Source: Acidobacteriota bacterium | GTDB taxonomy: Bacteria > Acidobacteriota > Terriglobia > Bryobacterales > Bryobacteraceae | DNA: 64,000 nt | Direction: 5' to 3' | Assembly (NCBI GenBank): GCA_018268835.1 | Contig: JAFDVU010000002.1 | Span: forward strand, 1 to 64,000 | Shown here: piece by piece, positions 1 to 8,710 of the stretch | Numbering within the stretch: the first letter of the stretch is position 1 | Layout: each line of letters starts with the position of its first letter | Notes under the pieces: model-generated | Databases searched by the model: none | What the model was told of the DNA's origin: nothing | What the model saw: the letters and a program-made list of their open reading frames with translations, nothing else | Position numbers and translations under genes: made by a program

Positions 1-285
1 TCGCGGTACGAGGGTTTCGGACTGCCGCCGCTGGAAGCCATGGCGTGCGGCACCCCGGTGGTCACCAGCAACGTGAGTTCGCTGCCGGAGGTGGTGGGCG
101 ACGCCGCCGTCCAGGTGAACCCGGAGAACGTGTTCGATATTGCTCGCGGCATCAAAGAGGTGCTGCTCGACGATGCCGTGCGCGCCACATTGATCCGGCG
201 CGGGCGGGAGCAGGCAGCGCGCTTCAGTTGGGACTGGACCGCGCGCCAGGTGCTGGAGATTTACGAGGAAGCCGCGCGCCAGTAG
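1..285 (+). CDS. Glycosyltransferase, C-terminal fragment (gene starts before the window)
   Basis: The reading frame is open from base 1 and ends in TAG at 283-285, so only the last 94 residues are present. They begin SRYEGFGLPPLEAMACGTPVV, the E-x7-E nucleotide-sugar binding motif of GT-B family 4 glycosyltransferases, followed by the usual SSLPEVVGDAA loop and a closing helix that ends in ARQ. The enzyme would transfer a sugar from an activated donor in the cytoplasm. The internal ATG at 40 is not the start, because conserved sequence continues upstream of it. It converges with bshC, 8 bases away. Donor and acceptor cannot be told from this fragment. Confidence 0.9.
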   Translation, partial: SRYEGFGLPPLEAMACGTPVVTSNVSSLPEVVGDAAVQVNPENVFDIARGIKEVLLDDAVRATLIRRGREQAARFSWDWTARQVLEIYEEAARQ

Positions 286-293
286 GCGCCGCG

Positions 294-1868
294 TTACACC
301 ACCATCAGTCGATGGTCGGGACAGTCGAGATCGATCGCCTGGTAGATGTCCCCAATCAGGTCCGCTCCGTGCCTGGCCACGAACGGCACCATGGAGTAGA
401 GGCGCTCCTGCAGCGTCCGCTCGGGATAGATCAGCCCCCACAAGGACGCCGCGCCGGCAGCCGCGCGCTCGTCGCGGCGCAGAGCTTCTCTGGCGGCCTT
501 GCGGCCCATCTTCTCCATCTGGTGGCGAATCTTCTTCGCGCTCCGGTCGAGCGCCCGCGCCAGCGTGGGGTCGAAGCCGGTGAGTTCCGCCCGCAAGCGC
601 GCGACCGCCGCGTCCACCGCCGCCTGCGCTTCGGCCGCGGTAGCGTGCAGCGATTCGGGAATCAGCCGCGCGGCGATGCGTTCGCGCAACGCCGTCTCGC
701 CGGGGAAGAAGTCGGCCAGCGACAGTTGGTATCGCTCCATCAGTTTCGCGGCGTGGCTGTCCAGCAAGGTGAAGCCCGTGCGAGGCACGGCCACAGGCTG
801 CCGCCCCAGCAGGATGCGGTAAATCGCGGCCGACTGCGCCAGGTAGGCGACCTCCGCCGGTCCGCCGATGTAGGCCACGGTGGGCAGCATCGAATCCTGA
901 ATCACCGGACGCAGCAGTGCGTTGGGCGAGAGGGCGGCGGCGCGCCCTGCGAGTTCCGCGGTGGTGAAGCGGCGCGCATGGTGCGTGTAATCGGTCCCGT
1001 TGCGGCGCAACCCCAGGCGCTTGCCGTCGTCGAGCAGGAAGAACAGCGACGTGCTTTCCTCTACGTGCACCTGCGTGTGATATCCCGCGGCGGCCAGTTC
1101 CCGGTTCCGTTCGAGCACCGCGGCGGTGAGCACCGGCGCGGCTTCCACGGCGCGGCGCAGCGCGGGCGCGGCCAGTTCGCGGAACTCCGGCAGTAGCGGG
1201 TCCAAATAGAGAATGTCGAACTTCTTCAGCAGGCTGCGCAGCAGCGCCTGAAACGCCTGCCCCATGGTGGCGCCCTCGCGGTAGGCGGCTTCCACTTCCC
1301 CGACAGCCTCGTCCGCGAAAGGCAGCCCGGTGAGCGCCGCGCGCAGTTCCTCGACCGGCGGATTCTCCAGCGTCACTCCGCCGACCGGCTGCTCCGCCGA
1401 CGCGCGCCGCATCTCCAGGCGCCGCGCCCGGTGCCCGGCGTCGAACACCCAGGCGTGATTGACCTCGGCGAAATCGTGATCTTCGGTCGCCAGCCAGAAT
1501 ACCGGGACCGCCGGAATTCCGTTGTCGCTCAGCCACGCGGCCAGTTTCACCGCGTGCAGCACTTTGTAGACCGTGTAGCAAGGCCCCGAAAACAGGCCCA
1601 CCTGCTGCCCGGTGACCACCGCCACGGTGCCCGGCCGCGCCAGTTTCTCCAGCGCAGCGCTGCCGGGATTCTGCACGCGGAACGCTTCCACCAAGCGCGC
1701 GCGCCTCTCCGCCGGAAGATCCGCTTGCGCCGCCGCGGCGCGGTAGCTTTCCAGGTCGCGGAGAGGATGGGGATAGAAGGAAGCAGTGCGGTCAGGGTGG
1801 TACAGGACGTCCGTGAACAGCCGCGAGGTATTGGGCAGGTCGCTCTGGCGGACGCATTGACAGTGCAT
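294..1868 (-). CDS. bshC: Putative cysteine ligase BshC (bacillithiol synthesis)
   Basis: This 524-residue protein is of normal BshC length. It shows the family hallmarks: an N-terminal LPNTSRLFTDVLYH stretch (residues 11-24), TGQQVGLFSGPCYTVYK (86-102), PVFWLATEDHDF (122-133), and a long C-terminal coiled-coil helix around residues 400-450. BshC adds cysteine to glucosaminyl-malate in the last step of bacillithiol synthesis, a cytosolic low-molecular-weight thiol. The gene lies 49 bases downstream of rseP on the same strand and is probably read from the dxr promoter. No bshA or bshB is visible in the window. The ATG at 1868 is chosen because the family N terminus begins directly after it. 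Confidence 0.93.
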   Translation of the reverse strand: MHCQCVRQSDLPNTSRLFTDVLYHPDRTASFYPHPLRDLESYRAAAAQADLPAERRARLVEAFRVQNPGSAALEKLARPGTVAVVTGQQVGLFSGPCYTVYKVLHAVKLAAWLSDNGIPAVPVFWLATEDHDFAEVNHAWVFDAGHRARRLEMRRASAEQPVGGVTLENPPVEELRAALTGLPFADEAVGEVEAAYREGATMGQAFQALLRSLLKKFDILYLDPLLPEFRELAAPALRRAVEAAPVLTAAVLERNRELAAAGYHTQVHVEESTSLFFLLDDGKRLGLRRNGTDYTHHARRFTTAELAGRAAALSPNALLRPVIQDSMLPTVAYIGGPAEVAYLAQSAAIYRILLGRQPVAVPRTGFTLLDSHAAKLMERYQLSLADFFPGETALRERIAARLIPESLHATAAEAQAAVDAAVARLRAELTGFDPTLARALDRSAKKIRHQMEKMGRKAAREALRRDERAAAGAASLWGLIYPERTLQERLYSMVPFVARHGADLIGDIYQAIDLDCPDHRLMVV

Positions 1869-1917
1869 GGCGGGAACAGTCTGTAGATGTCGCGGCGCGG
1901 TGGAAAGTTGCGGCGTT

Positions 1918-3246
1918 TCAGCCCGCGATCAGGATCTTGGAGATGTCGTTATAGATCACGAACGCGACAATCACCATGATGCACACGAATCCGACCTGAA
2001 AGACTTTCTCCTTCACCTTAAGGCTGAGATCGCGCTGCATCAGCATCTCGACCAGCAGCATGAGAATCACACCGCCGTCCAGGATCGGAATCGGCAGCAG
2101 GTTGAAAATGGCCAGTTGCAGGCTGACCATGGACATAAGCGTGAGGAAGGACGAAGCACCTTCGCGCGCCGCTTCTCCCGCCATGACCCCAATTCCAATC
2201 GGCCCGGAGAGGTTCTTCGAAGAAATGCGCCGCTCCAGCATGCCCTTGAGGAACTGCACCATCAGGGTCGCGCCCTTGAAGTTGTGGCGCACCGATTGCA
2301 CCACGGCTTCGGGGAGCGCCAGCCGCGTGGTGATCAGGTGGAGCTTTTGCTGCGGTCCGACACCGATCATGTAGCGGGCCGGCGTGTCGAGGTGCGAATA
2401 CTCGGGCGTGACCGACACCGTGTAATGCTTCCCGACGCGTTCGTATTCGATCTCGATCGGTTTGCCGCCGGAATTCTTGGTGATCTCCTGGAATTTGATC
2501 TGCGAGTGAATCGGCATGCCGTTCACCGCAACAAGCACGTCGCCCTTGCGCAACCCGGCCTTGTACGCCGGCATGGTGGGCTCTACCGTGGCGAGTTCGA
2601 TCTCGCCGCGCTCGTCCCATCCGGCCATGCCCACGCCGGAGCGCTCGCCCATGGTCGGCGTGACCACGGTATCGAAGCGCTTGCCGCCGCGCTGGATCGT
2701 GAGGTACATCGGCTTGTATGCGCCGGTGACCTCAGCCAGGCCGACATCTTCCCACGTCGGATTGTTCTGGCCGTTGAGCCGGACGATCAGGTCGTTGTCC
2801 TGGATTCCCGCCTTGGCCGCCGGAGAGTCCGGCATCACGTGCCCGATGACCGCCTTCAGATCTTCATCGGAGACCCGCTGGTATTCCACCATGTACAGAC
2901 CGGCCACCAGCCCGATAGCCAGCAGCAGGTTCATGAAGGGTCCGGCGAAGGCGATGATCAGACGTTGCCACCGGGGCTTGCCCAGGAAAGAGCGGGGATC
3001 GTCGATGTTCTCATCGGTGGCCTGTTCACCGGCCATCTTCACGTAGCCGCCGAACAGGATCAGCGACACCCGATAATCCGTCTCGCCGCGGCGGAAGCCG
3101 AACAGGCGCGGCCCGAATCCGAAACTGAAGGCCTCCACCTTCACATCGAAGAACCGGGCGGCCCAGAAATGGCCCAGCTCGTGGATCATGATCATGACCC
3201 CGATCAGCACGAGCAGCCACAAAAAGTTTTCACCGAACTGCAGCAT
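1918..3246 (-). CDS. rseP: RIP metalloprotease RseP (site-2 protease)
   Basis: This is a 442-residue inner-membrane zinc protease that cuts transmembrane segments, classically anti-sigma factors. The active-site HELGH is at residues 22-26 inside the first membrane helix, and FGGYVKMAGE follows near residue 66. Two PDZ domains occupy roughly residues 115-290 (for example the GLRKGDVLVAVNG stretch in the second). The second catalytic motif is LLPIPILDGG near residue 388, with closing membrane helices after it. It starts 6 bases after the dxr stop, which fits the common dxr-rseP pairing and translational coupling. No anti-sigma factor substrate is encoded nearby. Confidence 0.96.
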   Translation of the reverse strand: MLQFGENFLWLLVLIGVMIMIHELGHFWAARFFDVKVEAFSFGFGPRLFGFRRGETDYRVSLILFGGYVKMAGEQATDENIDDPRSFLGKPRWQRLIIAFAGPFMNLLLAIGLVAGLYMVEYQRVSDEDLKAVIGHVMPDSPAAKAGIQDNDLIVRLNGQNNPTWEDVGLAEVTGAYKPMYLTIQRGGKRFDTVVTPTMGERSGVGMAGWDERGEIELATVEPTMPAYKAGLRKGDVLVAVNGMPIHSQIKFQEITKNSGGKPIEIEYERVGKHYTVSVTPEYSHLDTPARYMIGVGPQQKLHLITTRLALPEAVVQSVRHNFKGATLMVQFLKGMLERRISSKNLSGPIGIGVMAGEAAREGASSFLTLMSMVSLQLAIFNLLPIPILDGGVILMLLVEMLMQRDLSLKVKEKVFQVGFVCIMVIVAFVIYNDISKILIAG

Positions 3247-3252
3247 ATAGTG

Positions 3253-4446
3253 TCAAGCCGTCACGGGGCTCGCCGAGCGGGCCGCCGCCAGTTGCCCGGC
3301 GAGCGCACGCGACTCCCGGTCCGCTTCCAGGATATCGCCAATCGTGCGCGGTGTGGTGGGGGTCATGCGAGTGAGCGTCTCCTCGACCACCGCCGCGATG
3401 GCGGTGAAGCCGATGCGTCCCCGCAGGAATGCCTCTACCGCGACCTCATCCGCCGCGTTTAACGTGCAGGTAGCGCTGCCGCCCGCCTCCTGGCAGCGGT
3501 AAGCCAGATTGAGCAGCGGGAACTTGTCGAAGTCCGGGGGCAGGAACTCCCATTGCCGCGCCTGCCTCCAGTCGATCTTCGGCACCGGCGCCCCGGAACG
3601 CTCCGGAAACGTCAGCGCGTACTGGATCGGCATCCGCATGTCGGTTGCGCACACCTGCGCGATCACGCTGCCGTCTGTGTACTCGATCATGGCGTGCACG
3701 CTCGACTGCGGGTGAACCACCACATCCACCTGCGAGGGGGCGAAATCGAACAGCCAGCAGGCTTCGATCACCTCGAACCCTTTGTTCATCAGGGTCGCGC
3801 TGTCGATCGTGATCCGGTTCCCCATCTTCCATGTTGGATGATTCAGGGCCTGAGCCGGAGTCACAAATGCCAGCGCCTCTTTGGGTGTGTTGCGGAACGG
3901 ACCACCCGACGCGGTCAGGATCAGCTTGCTCACCTGCTCGCGATTTCCCGCGCGCAGGCACTGGTGGGCGCCATTGTGCTCACTGTCGATGGGCAGCAGG
4001 TCGGTCTTATGCCGCCGCACCGCCTCCATGACCAGCGCCCCGCCCGAGACCAGCACTTCCTTATTCGCCAGCCCCACCCGCTTGCCCAGGCGGATGGCCT
4101 CGTAGGTGGCCTCCAGACCGGCTATCCCCACGATGGCCGAAACCACGATATCGACCTCGGGAGCGCGCACCGCTTCCACCCGCGCCGCGTCGCCCCAGGC
4201 CAGTTGTGGCCATTCCTGCCGCGCCAGTCCGGCGGCGGAGAGGGCCTCGGCAAGCGGGGGCAGGGAGGATTCCGCGGCGACGGCTACGAAGCGCGGACGG
4301 AATTCGACAATCTGGCGGGCCAGGACTTCCACATTCTGTCCCGCGGCCAGGGAATACACCTGGTAAAGGTGGCGGTTGCGCCGAACCACGTCGAGGGTGT
4401 TGGTGCCGATCGACCCGGTAGAGCCCAGCACGGAGAGGGTTTTCAT
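3253..4446 (-). CDS. dxr: 1-deoxy-D-xylulose 5-phosphate reductoisomerase
   Basis: This enzyme makes 2-C-methyl-D-erythritol 4-phosphate with NADPH, the committed step of the MEP isoprenoid pathway. From the ATG at 4446 it is 397 residues, typical for the family. It opens with the nucleotide-binding motif LGSTGSIG (residues 7-14) and carries NKEVLVSGG, the metal/substrate motif PIDSEHNGAHQCL, and ASGGPFR. An in-frame start at 4548 would add 34 non-conserved residues and lies upstream of the apparent promoter, so it is rejected. First gene of the probable dxr-rseP-bshC operon. Confidence 0.96.
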   Translation of the reverse strand: MKTLSVLGSTGSIGTNTLDVVRRNRHLYQVYSLAAGQNVEVLARQIVEFRPRFVAVAAESSLPPLAEALSAAGLARQEWPQLAWGDAARVEAVRAPEVDIVVSAIVGIAGLEATYEAIRLGKRVGLANKEVLVSGGALVMEAVRRHKTDLLPIDSEHNGAHQCLRAGNREQVSKLILTASGGPFRNTPKEALAFVTPAQALNHPTWKMGNRITIDSATLMNKGFEVIEACWLFDFAPSQVDVVVHPQSSVHAMIEYTDGSVIAQVCATDMRMPIQYALTFPERSGAPVPKIDWRQARQWEFLPPDFDKFPLLNLAYRCQEAGGSATCTLNAADEVAVEAFLRGRIGFTAIAAVVEETLTRMTPTTPRTIGDILEADRESRALAGQLAAARSASPVTA

Positions 4447-4457
4447 GCGCGCAAGTG

Positions 4458-4466
4458 GAATTATAC
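4458..4466 (-). promoter_or_regulatory. Extended -10 promoter of dxr, almost leaderless
   Basis: The minus strand reads TGGTATAAT: a perfect -10 hexamer at 4463-4458 preceded by the extended TGG. Only 11 bases separate it from the dxr ATG at 4446, so a transcript starting about 7 bases downstream would have a leader of about 4 bases. No Shine-Dalgarno sequence is visible. No good -35 box at 16-18 bases. Confidence 0.6.
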
Positions 4467-4574
4467 CATTCAGTTCGCGGAACTTCTGCGTAAATTGAGG
4501 CGAGGCGCCAGGCGGCAAAATGTCCGGGTTTGTGTCGGAAAATACCAAATTCTGGATTTGGTGAGGTCGAGAGG

Positions 4575-4735
4575 AAGGAACTAACCCTTTCGGGCGCCGG
4601 GGAGGATTGCTTCAGGGGTCTTTTATTTAGAGGTTAGTCTCGCTTTGGTGGGAGTTGCCTCCCCGGCTTGATTCCAATAATAGAATATTCCATTTCTGGA
4701 AGCAACAGTTTTTTTACGCTTTTTTGTATCAGTTT
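4575..4735 (+). ncRNA. Candidate structured RNA in the dxr upstream gap
   Basis: Four paired segments alternate here: ACTAACC (4580-4586), GCCGGGGAGG (4596-4605), GGTTAGT (4632-4638) and CCTCCCCGGC (4658-4667). The first pairs perfectly with the third (7 bp) and the second with the fourth (10 bp), which gives a pseudoknot topology. A competing local hairpin GGGAG-TTGC-CTCCC (4650-4663) would use part of the last segment. Runs of T (T7 near 4709-4717 and T6 near 4720-4727) follow on the plus strand. No plus-strand gene adjoins it. The function is unknown and no known RNA family was recognised. Confidence 0.25.
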
Positions 4736-4736
4736 G

Positions 4737-5630
4737 TCATTTGGGTACCACTTCGACCCCGGCCATGTCCTCCAACACCTTGATTGTGGAGCAGATATCC
4801 TCTTCTCCATGGCCTTCCGCGATGGCCATCTGGAAAAGCTGGCGGGTCAGCCCGGTGAGCGGCAGCGGCACACCCAGTTCCTGTCCGGACTCGAGCATCA
4901 GACCGATGTCCTTATGCATCCACTTGACACTGAAGTTGGTGGCAAAGTTCCGGGCGAAGACGAACGGCGCCTTATAAGCGATCAGACCGCTCTTGGCGGC
5001 GCTGTTGTCCAGAATCTCCAGCATCAGTTTGGGATCCATCCCGCCCTTGGTGGCCAGCACCATACCCTCATTGAACGCCATCAGGATATTGGAGAGCACC
5101 AGGTTCTGGGAGAGCTTGGCCTGCAGCCCCATGCCCTGGGCGCCGCAGTAGAAGAGCCGCTTGCCCATGGGTTCGAAGAAGGGGCGCACGCGCTCGAACA
5201 CGGCCGGGTCTCCACCCACCATGATGGTGAGGGTTCCTCCCTCGGCTCCCGGCGTCGATCCGGTCACCGGAGCGTCCAGGAAATCGACGCCTTTGGTCTT
5301 TAGGGCGGCGGCGATGGCGCGGCTCGCGCTGACCGCGACCGTACTGCAATCGGCCACCGCCATCCCGGCGCGCACGCCTTCGATGATGCCGTCTTTGCCC
5401 AAGATGACGGTCTTCGCCATCTCGGTGTCGCCCACGCACAGGAAGATCACGTCAGCGTTCTCCGCGACTTCCCGCGGGGTCGCGCAGAAGCGGGCCTTCT
5501 CCTCCGCGGCCAGCTTGCGGGCCTTATCGGACGTGAAGGACCAGACGGCGACCTCGTGTCCGGCGCGCAACAGGTTCCGCGCCATGGGATATCCCATCAG
5601 CCCAAGTCCGAGAAATCCAAGTTTTGCCAT
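4737..5630 (-). CDS. NAD(P)-dependent beta-hydroxyacid dehydrogenase (3-hydroxyisobutyrate dehydrogenase family)
   Basis: From the ATG at 5630 this is a 297-residue cytosolic oxidoreductase. It has the Rossmann motif GFLGLGLMGYPMA (residues 5-17), the substrate motif DAPVTGSTPGAEGGTL (119-134) and the catalytic lysine K172 in GLQAKLSQN (168-176). Members oxidise 3-hydroxyisobutyrate, tartronate semialdehyde or related small hydroxyacids, and some reduce succinic semialdehyde or glyoxylate; the substrate cannot be fixed from sequence. The longer frame back to 5714 adds a basic, non-conserved tail and passes through the probable promoter, so it is rejected. The gene stands alone; no valine-degradation genes are nearby. 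Confidence 0.88.
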   Translation of the reverse strand: MAKLGFLGLGLMGYPMARNLLRAGHEVAVWSFTSDKARKLAAEEKARFCATPREVAENADVIFLCVGDTEMAKTVILGKDGIIEGVRAGMAVADCSTVAVSASRAIAAALKTKGVDFLDAPVTGSTPGAEGGTLTIMVGGDPAVFERVRPFFEPMGKRLFYCGAQGMGLQAKLSQNLVLSNILMAFNEGMVLATKGGMDPKLMLEILDNSAAKSGLIAYKAPFVFARNFATNFSVKWMHKDIGLMLESGQELGVPLPLTGLTRQLFQMAIAEGHGEEDICSTIKVLEDMAGVEVVPK

Positions 5631-5639
5631 AGATCCAAA

Positions 5640-5645
5640 ATTGTA
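5640..5645 (-). promoter_or_regulatory. -10 element of the hydroxyacid dehydrogenase gene, almost leaderless
   Basis: The minus strand reads TACAAT nine bases before the ATG at 5630, so transcription starting about 7 bases downstream would leave a leader of about 2 bases. A weak GGA lies just before the start. No -35 box is convincing. Confidence 0.4.
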
Positions 5646-5802
5646 TCGCGTGCGGCGATCGAAGGCCCTGGCCGGGAGGTCGCAGCGGAAACGCATCGCG
5701 CCGCGCTGGATCATCTTTGCAGTTACTCCACCCGAAGATCCGCAAAATGGTCCGGCAGTCCCGCCGGTTCAGAGCGGCGGAACGCGTTCCTCGACCCCGG
5801 CA

Positions 5803-5811
5803 TGGTACGCT
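5803..5811 (+). promoter_or_regulatory. Possible extended -10 promoter of the O-antigen ligase gene
   Basis: TGG followed by TACGCT, 30 bases before the ATG at 5842. It matches the extended -10 pattern seen at several other genes here, but the hexamer is imperfect and no -35 is seen. Confidence 0.3.
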
Positions 5812-5841
5812 TAGGCCTTGAGGACCGCATAGGTGGCCGGC

Positions 5842-7269
5842 ATGGGGACCCAAATCAACTCGGCGCACGGCCCGGCGGTGGCCGCTACGGCCGACGAGCA
5901 ACTTCGTGCGGCCGAAATCAGCGATCCACTCCGGCAGTTCGCGTTTCGTTTCTCGCTGGTGCTGATCTTTCTGCGTTTCAGCCTGGCCCAGTTCATCCTG
6001 ACTTACCTCACGGACCGGAATCTCTATCTTCTGTATTTCTTCGGCCTGCCCGCGCTGATCGGTGTTGTTTTGAATGGCGGAATCCGCCGGACGTTTGAGT
6101 CCCGCGCGGCCTGGTTCTGGGCAGGCTATGCGCTGTGGTTGATCGTCGCCCTTCCGTTCAGTGTCTGGAGGGGCGGCTCCATCCCTATCATATGGGGCTT
6201 TCTGCGCGCCGATTTTCCAACCCTGCTGGTGATCGGCGGGCTGGGCATGACGTGGCGCGAATGCCGTGCAGTACTGCACACGATCGGGTGGGCCGCGGTC
6301 GTCAGCACGTTAGCCGGACCGATTTTCGATAAGGATGTCGGTCCCGACCGGGTTGGGCTGGCGTTCGGTACGGTGGCGGACCCCAACGATTACTCGGCGC
6401 ACCTGTTGCTGGTACTCCCATTTCTGCTGTGGGTGGTCTTCAGTTCGAAGTCCACAGTGCTTCGTGCGCTGGCGCTCTGCGGGCTGGGCGGCGGCATGCT
6501 GGTCATCGTCAGGACCGCTTCGAGAGGTGCGGCGGTGGCGATTTTTGTGGCGATGCTTTTTTTCCTGTTCCGGGCCACCTCGCGGCAGCGGATTGCGATG
6601 CTGCTGATACTGCCGATTGGCGGACTCGTCATACTGGCAGCCTCGCCCCATGCGGCGCTGGATCGGATGATGTCGGTGGCGGCGCGCAGTTCCGGGGACT
6701 GGGCCGTCGAAACCGATGAATCCGCCATGTCGCGCTTCTATTTACTGAAAAAGAGCATCGAGTACACCCTGAAATTTCCCCTTTTTGGAGTTGGCGCCGG
6801 CCAGTTTCAACTCTATGAAGGGGAGAACAATGCGATCATCGGTACGCACGGAATGTGGCATGAATCCCACAACACGTATACCCAGGCTTCCAGCGAGTGC
6901 GGCATTCCGGCATTGATCTTCATGTTGGGCGGCCTTGTTTGTTCGTGGCTTTCCCTTTCGGCGGTTCACCGCAAGGCACGTGAGCGAATCGACTGCCAGG
7001 ACATCCAGAGTGCCGCCTTCTGCGCCTTGCTCAGCATGGTGGGATTCTGTACCGCAGCGACGTTCCTGAACTTCGCGTACTCGATGTATTTGCCCGCCAT
7101 TAGCGGCATCGCGATCGTGTTGGCCCGCTGTGCGTCTTACGAGGTGCAGGTCAGGGCCACGGCCGGGCCGCCGCTGCCAGTTGCTTTCGCACCCTGGGCG
7201 ATGCCGGCGCCGGCACGCCGTCGCGCCGTGAAGACCGGGTTGCCCGACCGTCAGGCGAAGACCCTGTAA
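5842..7269 (+). CDS. O-antigen ligase / Wzy-type polymerase family membrane protein
   Basis: From the ATG at 5842 this is a 475-residue inner-membrane protein with about ten to twelve hydrophobic segments, from FSLVLIFLRFSLAQFILTYL near residue 40 to YLPAISGIAIVLARC near residue 420. A large periplasmic loop around residues 280-340 contains FPLFGVGAGQFQLYEG and GTHGMWHESHNTYTQ, the loop pattern of Wzy_C proteins (WaaL ligases and Wzy polymerases). It would polymerise repeat units or attach glycan to an acceptor. AGGTGG at 5831-5836 is the ribosome site; a GTG at 5833 would overlap it. A decayed second copy of its 3' end follows directly. Confidence 0.82.
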   Translation: MGTQINSAHGPAVAATADEQLRAAEISDPLRQFAFRFSLVLIFLRFSLAQFILTYLTDRNLYLLYFFGLPALIGVVLNGGIRRTFESRAAWFWAGYALWLIVALPFSVWRGGSIPIIWGFLRADFPTLLVIGGLGMTWRECRAVLHTIGWAAVVSTLAGPIFDKDVGPDRVGLAFGTVADPNDYSAHLLLVLPFLLWVVFSSKSTVLRALALCGLGGGMLVIVRTASRGAAVAIFVAMLFFLFRATSRQRIAMLLILPIGGLVILAASPHAALDRMMSVAARSSGDWAVETDESAMSRFYLLKKSIEYTLKFPLFGVGAGQFQLYEGENNAIIGTHGMWHESHNTYTQASSECGIPALIFMLGGLVCSWLSLSAVHRKARERIDCQDIQSAAFCALLSMVGFCTAATFLNFAYSMYLPAISGIAIVLARCASYEVQVRATAGPPLPVAFAPWAMPAPARRRAVKTGLPDRQAKTL

Positions 7270-7274
7270 CCGGC

Positions 7275-7479
7275 GTTTTGCGCCCTGCTGACCCTTGTGT
7301 TTTGTATCGCCGTCACTTCTTGAAGTTTGCATGTTCGATAATGTTCGATATATTTACCCGCTATTGGCGGCATCGCGATTCTGATCTCGCGCTGCGTGCA
7401 AGAGGAGATTTCACGTAGAGCCGCCGCCGGCGCCTTGGGCCGCGCGCTCACGCCCCCCTGGCCCGCGGGGCGGGCCTAA
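7275..7479 (+). pseudogene. Decayed 3' end of a second O-antigen ligase gene
   Basis: This stretch after the ligase stop aligns with the ligase's own 3' end (about 7015-7140). The best part, from 7351 to about 7398, reads YLPAIGGIAILISRC against YLPAISGIAIVLARC in the intact gene, roughly 79% identical in DNA by eye, and ends in TAA at 7477-7479. The frame is broken by an exact 10-bp tandem duplication (ATGTTCGATA at 7331-7340 and 7341-7350) and a 1-base deletion upstream. It is therefore the remains of a tandem paralogue or partial duplication. Confidence 0.75.
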
Positions 7480-7587
7480 GTATCAGAGCGAGTGTTCTCC
7501 CTCGCGGAATCCGCGCCGGGCCGTTACCAGTGGTCTCGTGTTCCCTTCCGGACGGAAGAGTAAATCGTGATCGCGGTTCCCACCGGA

Positions 7588-7596
7588 TGTTAGAAT
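7588..7596 (+). promoter_or_regulatory. Extended -10 promoter of the acyltransferase gene
   Basis: TGT followed by TAGAAT (7591-7596), with the ATG at 7633 and GAGGGT about 9 bases before the start. No clear -35. It lies in the 363-base gap after the ligase gene, whose other content is the ligase remnant. Confidence 0.45.
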
Positions 7597-7632
7597 CTGC
7601 GGGATGAAGCACGCCATCCTGAGGGTGCGCAA

Positions 7633-8688
7633 ATGAGTGAGCCATTGACCTCGCTGCTGCCCCACCCGGTCGGCGAGCCGGCTTCGTCGTTCCGCTCCGA
7701 TAGCTCCAATCTGGACCTGATCCGCGCGGTCGCTGTCCTATCCGTCTTTTTCGCTCACCTGAATGACATCATTACCCGCCGTTATAGCAGCCTGGGGTGG
7801 CACTTTGCCCAAATGGGGGTGTTGATCTTCTTCGTCCATACCAGCATGGTGCTCATGCTTTCCTTGGAGCGGACGAAGTTGCGCGGGAGAGCTCTCTTCG
7901 GATCGTTTTACCTGCGCCGCGCTTTCCGACTGTACCCGCTCAGCATGTGCTGCGTGACATTCGCCATGATTCTTAGCCGTGCACCGCAGCTCGACGCAAC
8001 GGTGCGCCACTGGCGGTGGACCGAGTATATCTCCAATATGGCCCTAACAGTAAATCTGACTTACACGGACATCATGGTTGGCGGGCTTTGGACCCTCCCG
8101 TTGGAAATGCAGATGTACCTCACACTGCCGCTCCTGTTCCTGATAGGCAGGGCCCGTCCCACGCTGGTGCTGGTGATCCTGTGGGTTATTTCGATTCCGG
8201 TGGCAATCCTCCAACCTCACGTCAGCGGCCGATTGAGCGTCCTCGGTTACACGCCGTGTTTCCTCGCCGGTGTGATTGCCTGGAAGCTCTCACTTTCAGC
8301 GCCGCGCCGTTTCCCGGGTTGGCTGTGGCCCGCCGGATTTCTCGCCACGTGGCCGTTCTTTCTTGTGGCAGAGCACGATAACAGTATGTCCTACCGCTGG
8401 GCCTTCTGCCTTGCTCTGGGTTTATCGATCCCGCACTTTCGGGAGATCCGGTTCGGTCCGCTGCGGGCCGCGGCCCACCTCATTGCCAAGTACAGCTACG
8501 GAATCTACCTGTCTCACGTGGCGGTGATCATGTGGAGCTTTGGCCTTCCGGTGCCGGCGGCCGCCAAATGGGCAGTGTTCCTGCTGACGGCCACTGTCGT
8601 CCCGGTGATGATGTATCACGGCATCGAACGCCCGATGATCCTGGTAGGACAGAGAGTTACGGAAGCCATCTGGAATAGGTCGTCCTGA
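7633..8688 (+). CDS. Acyltransferase 3 family membrane protein (OafA/YrhL type)
   Basis: This 351-residue inner-membrane protein has about ten hydrophobic segments. The first carries the family motif NLDLIRAVAVLSVFFAHL (residues 26-43) with the probable catalytic histidine at 42; YLRRAFRLYPLS follows near residue 95, and a late YGIYLSHVAVIMW is also typical. Such proteins move acetyl or other acyl groups onto surface sugars. It lies within the polysaccharide cluster and so probably decorates the same glycan. The donor and position acylated cannot be predicted. Its stop is 22 bases from the convergent methyltransferase gene. Confidence 0.88.
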   Translation: MSEPLTSLLPHPVGEPASSFRSDSSNLDLIRAVAVLSVFFAHLNDIITRRYSSLGWHFAQMGVLIFFVHTSMVLMLSLERTKLRGRALFGSFYLRRAFRLYPLSMCCVTFAMILSRAPQLDATVRHWRWTEYISNMALTVNLTYTDIMVGGLWTLPLEMQMYLTLPLLFLIGRARPTLVLVILWVISIPVAILQPHVSGRLSVLGYTPCFLAGVIAWKLSLSAPRRFPGWLWPAGFLATWPFFLVAEHDNSMSYRWAFCLALGLSIPHFREIRFGPLRAAAHLIAKYSYGIYLSHVAVIMWSFGLPVPAAAKWAVFLLTATVVPVMMYHGIERPMILVGQRVTEAIWNRSS

Positions 8689-8710
8689 GAGGTAATATCA
8701 GCAACATGCG

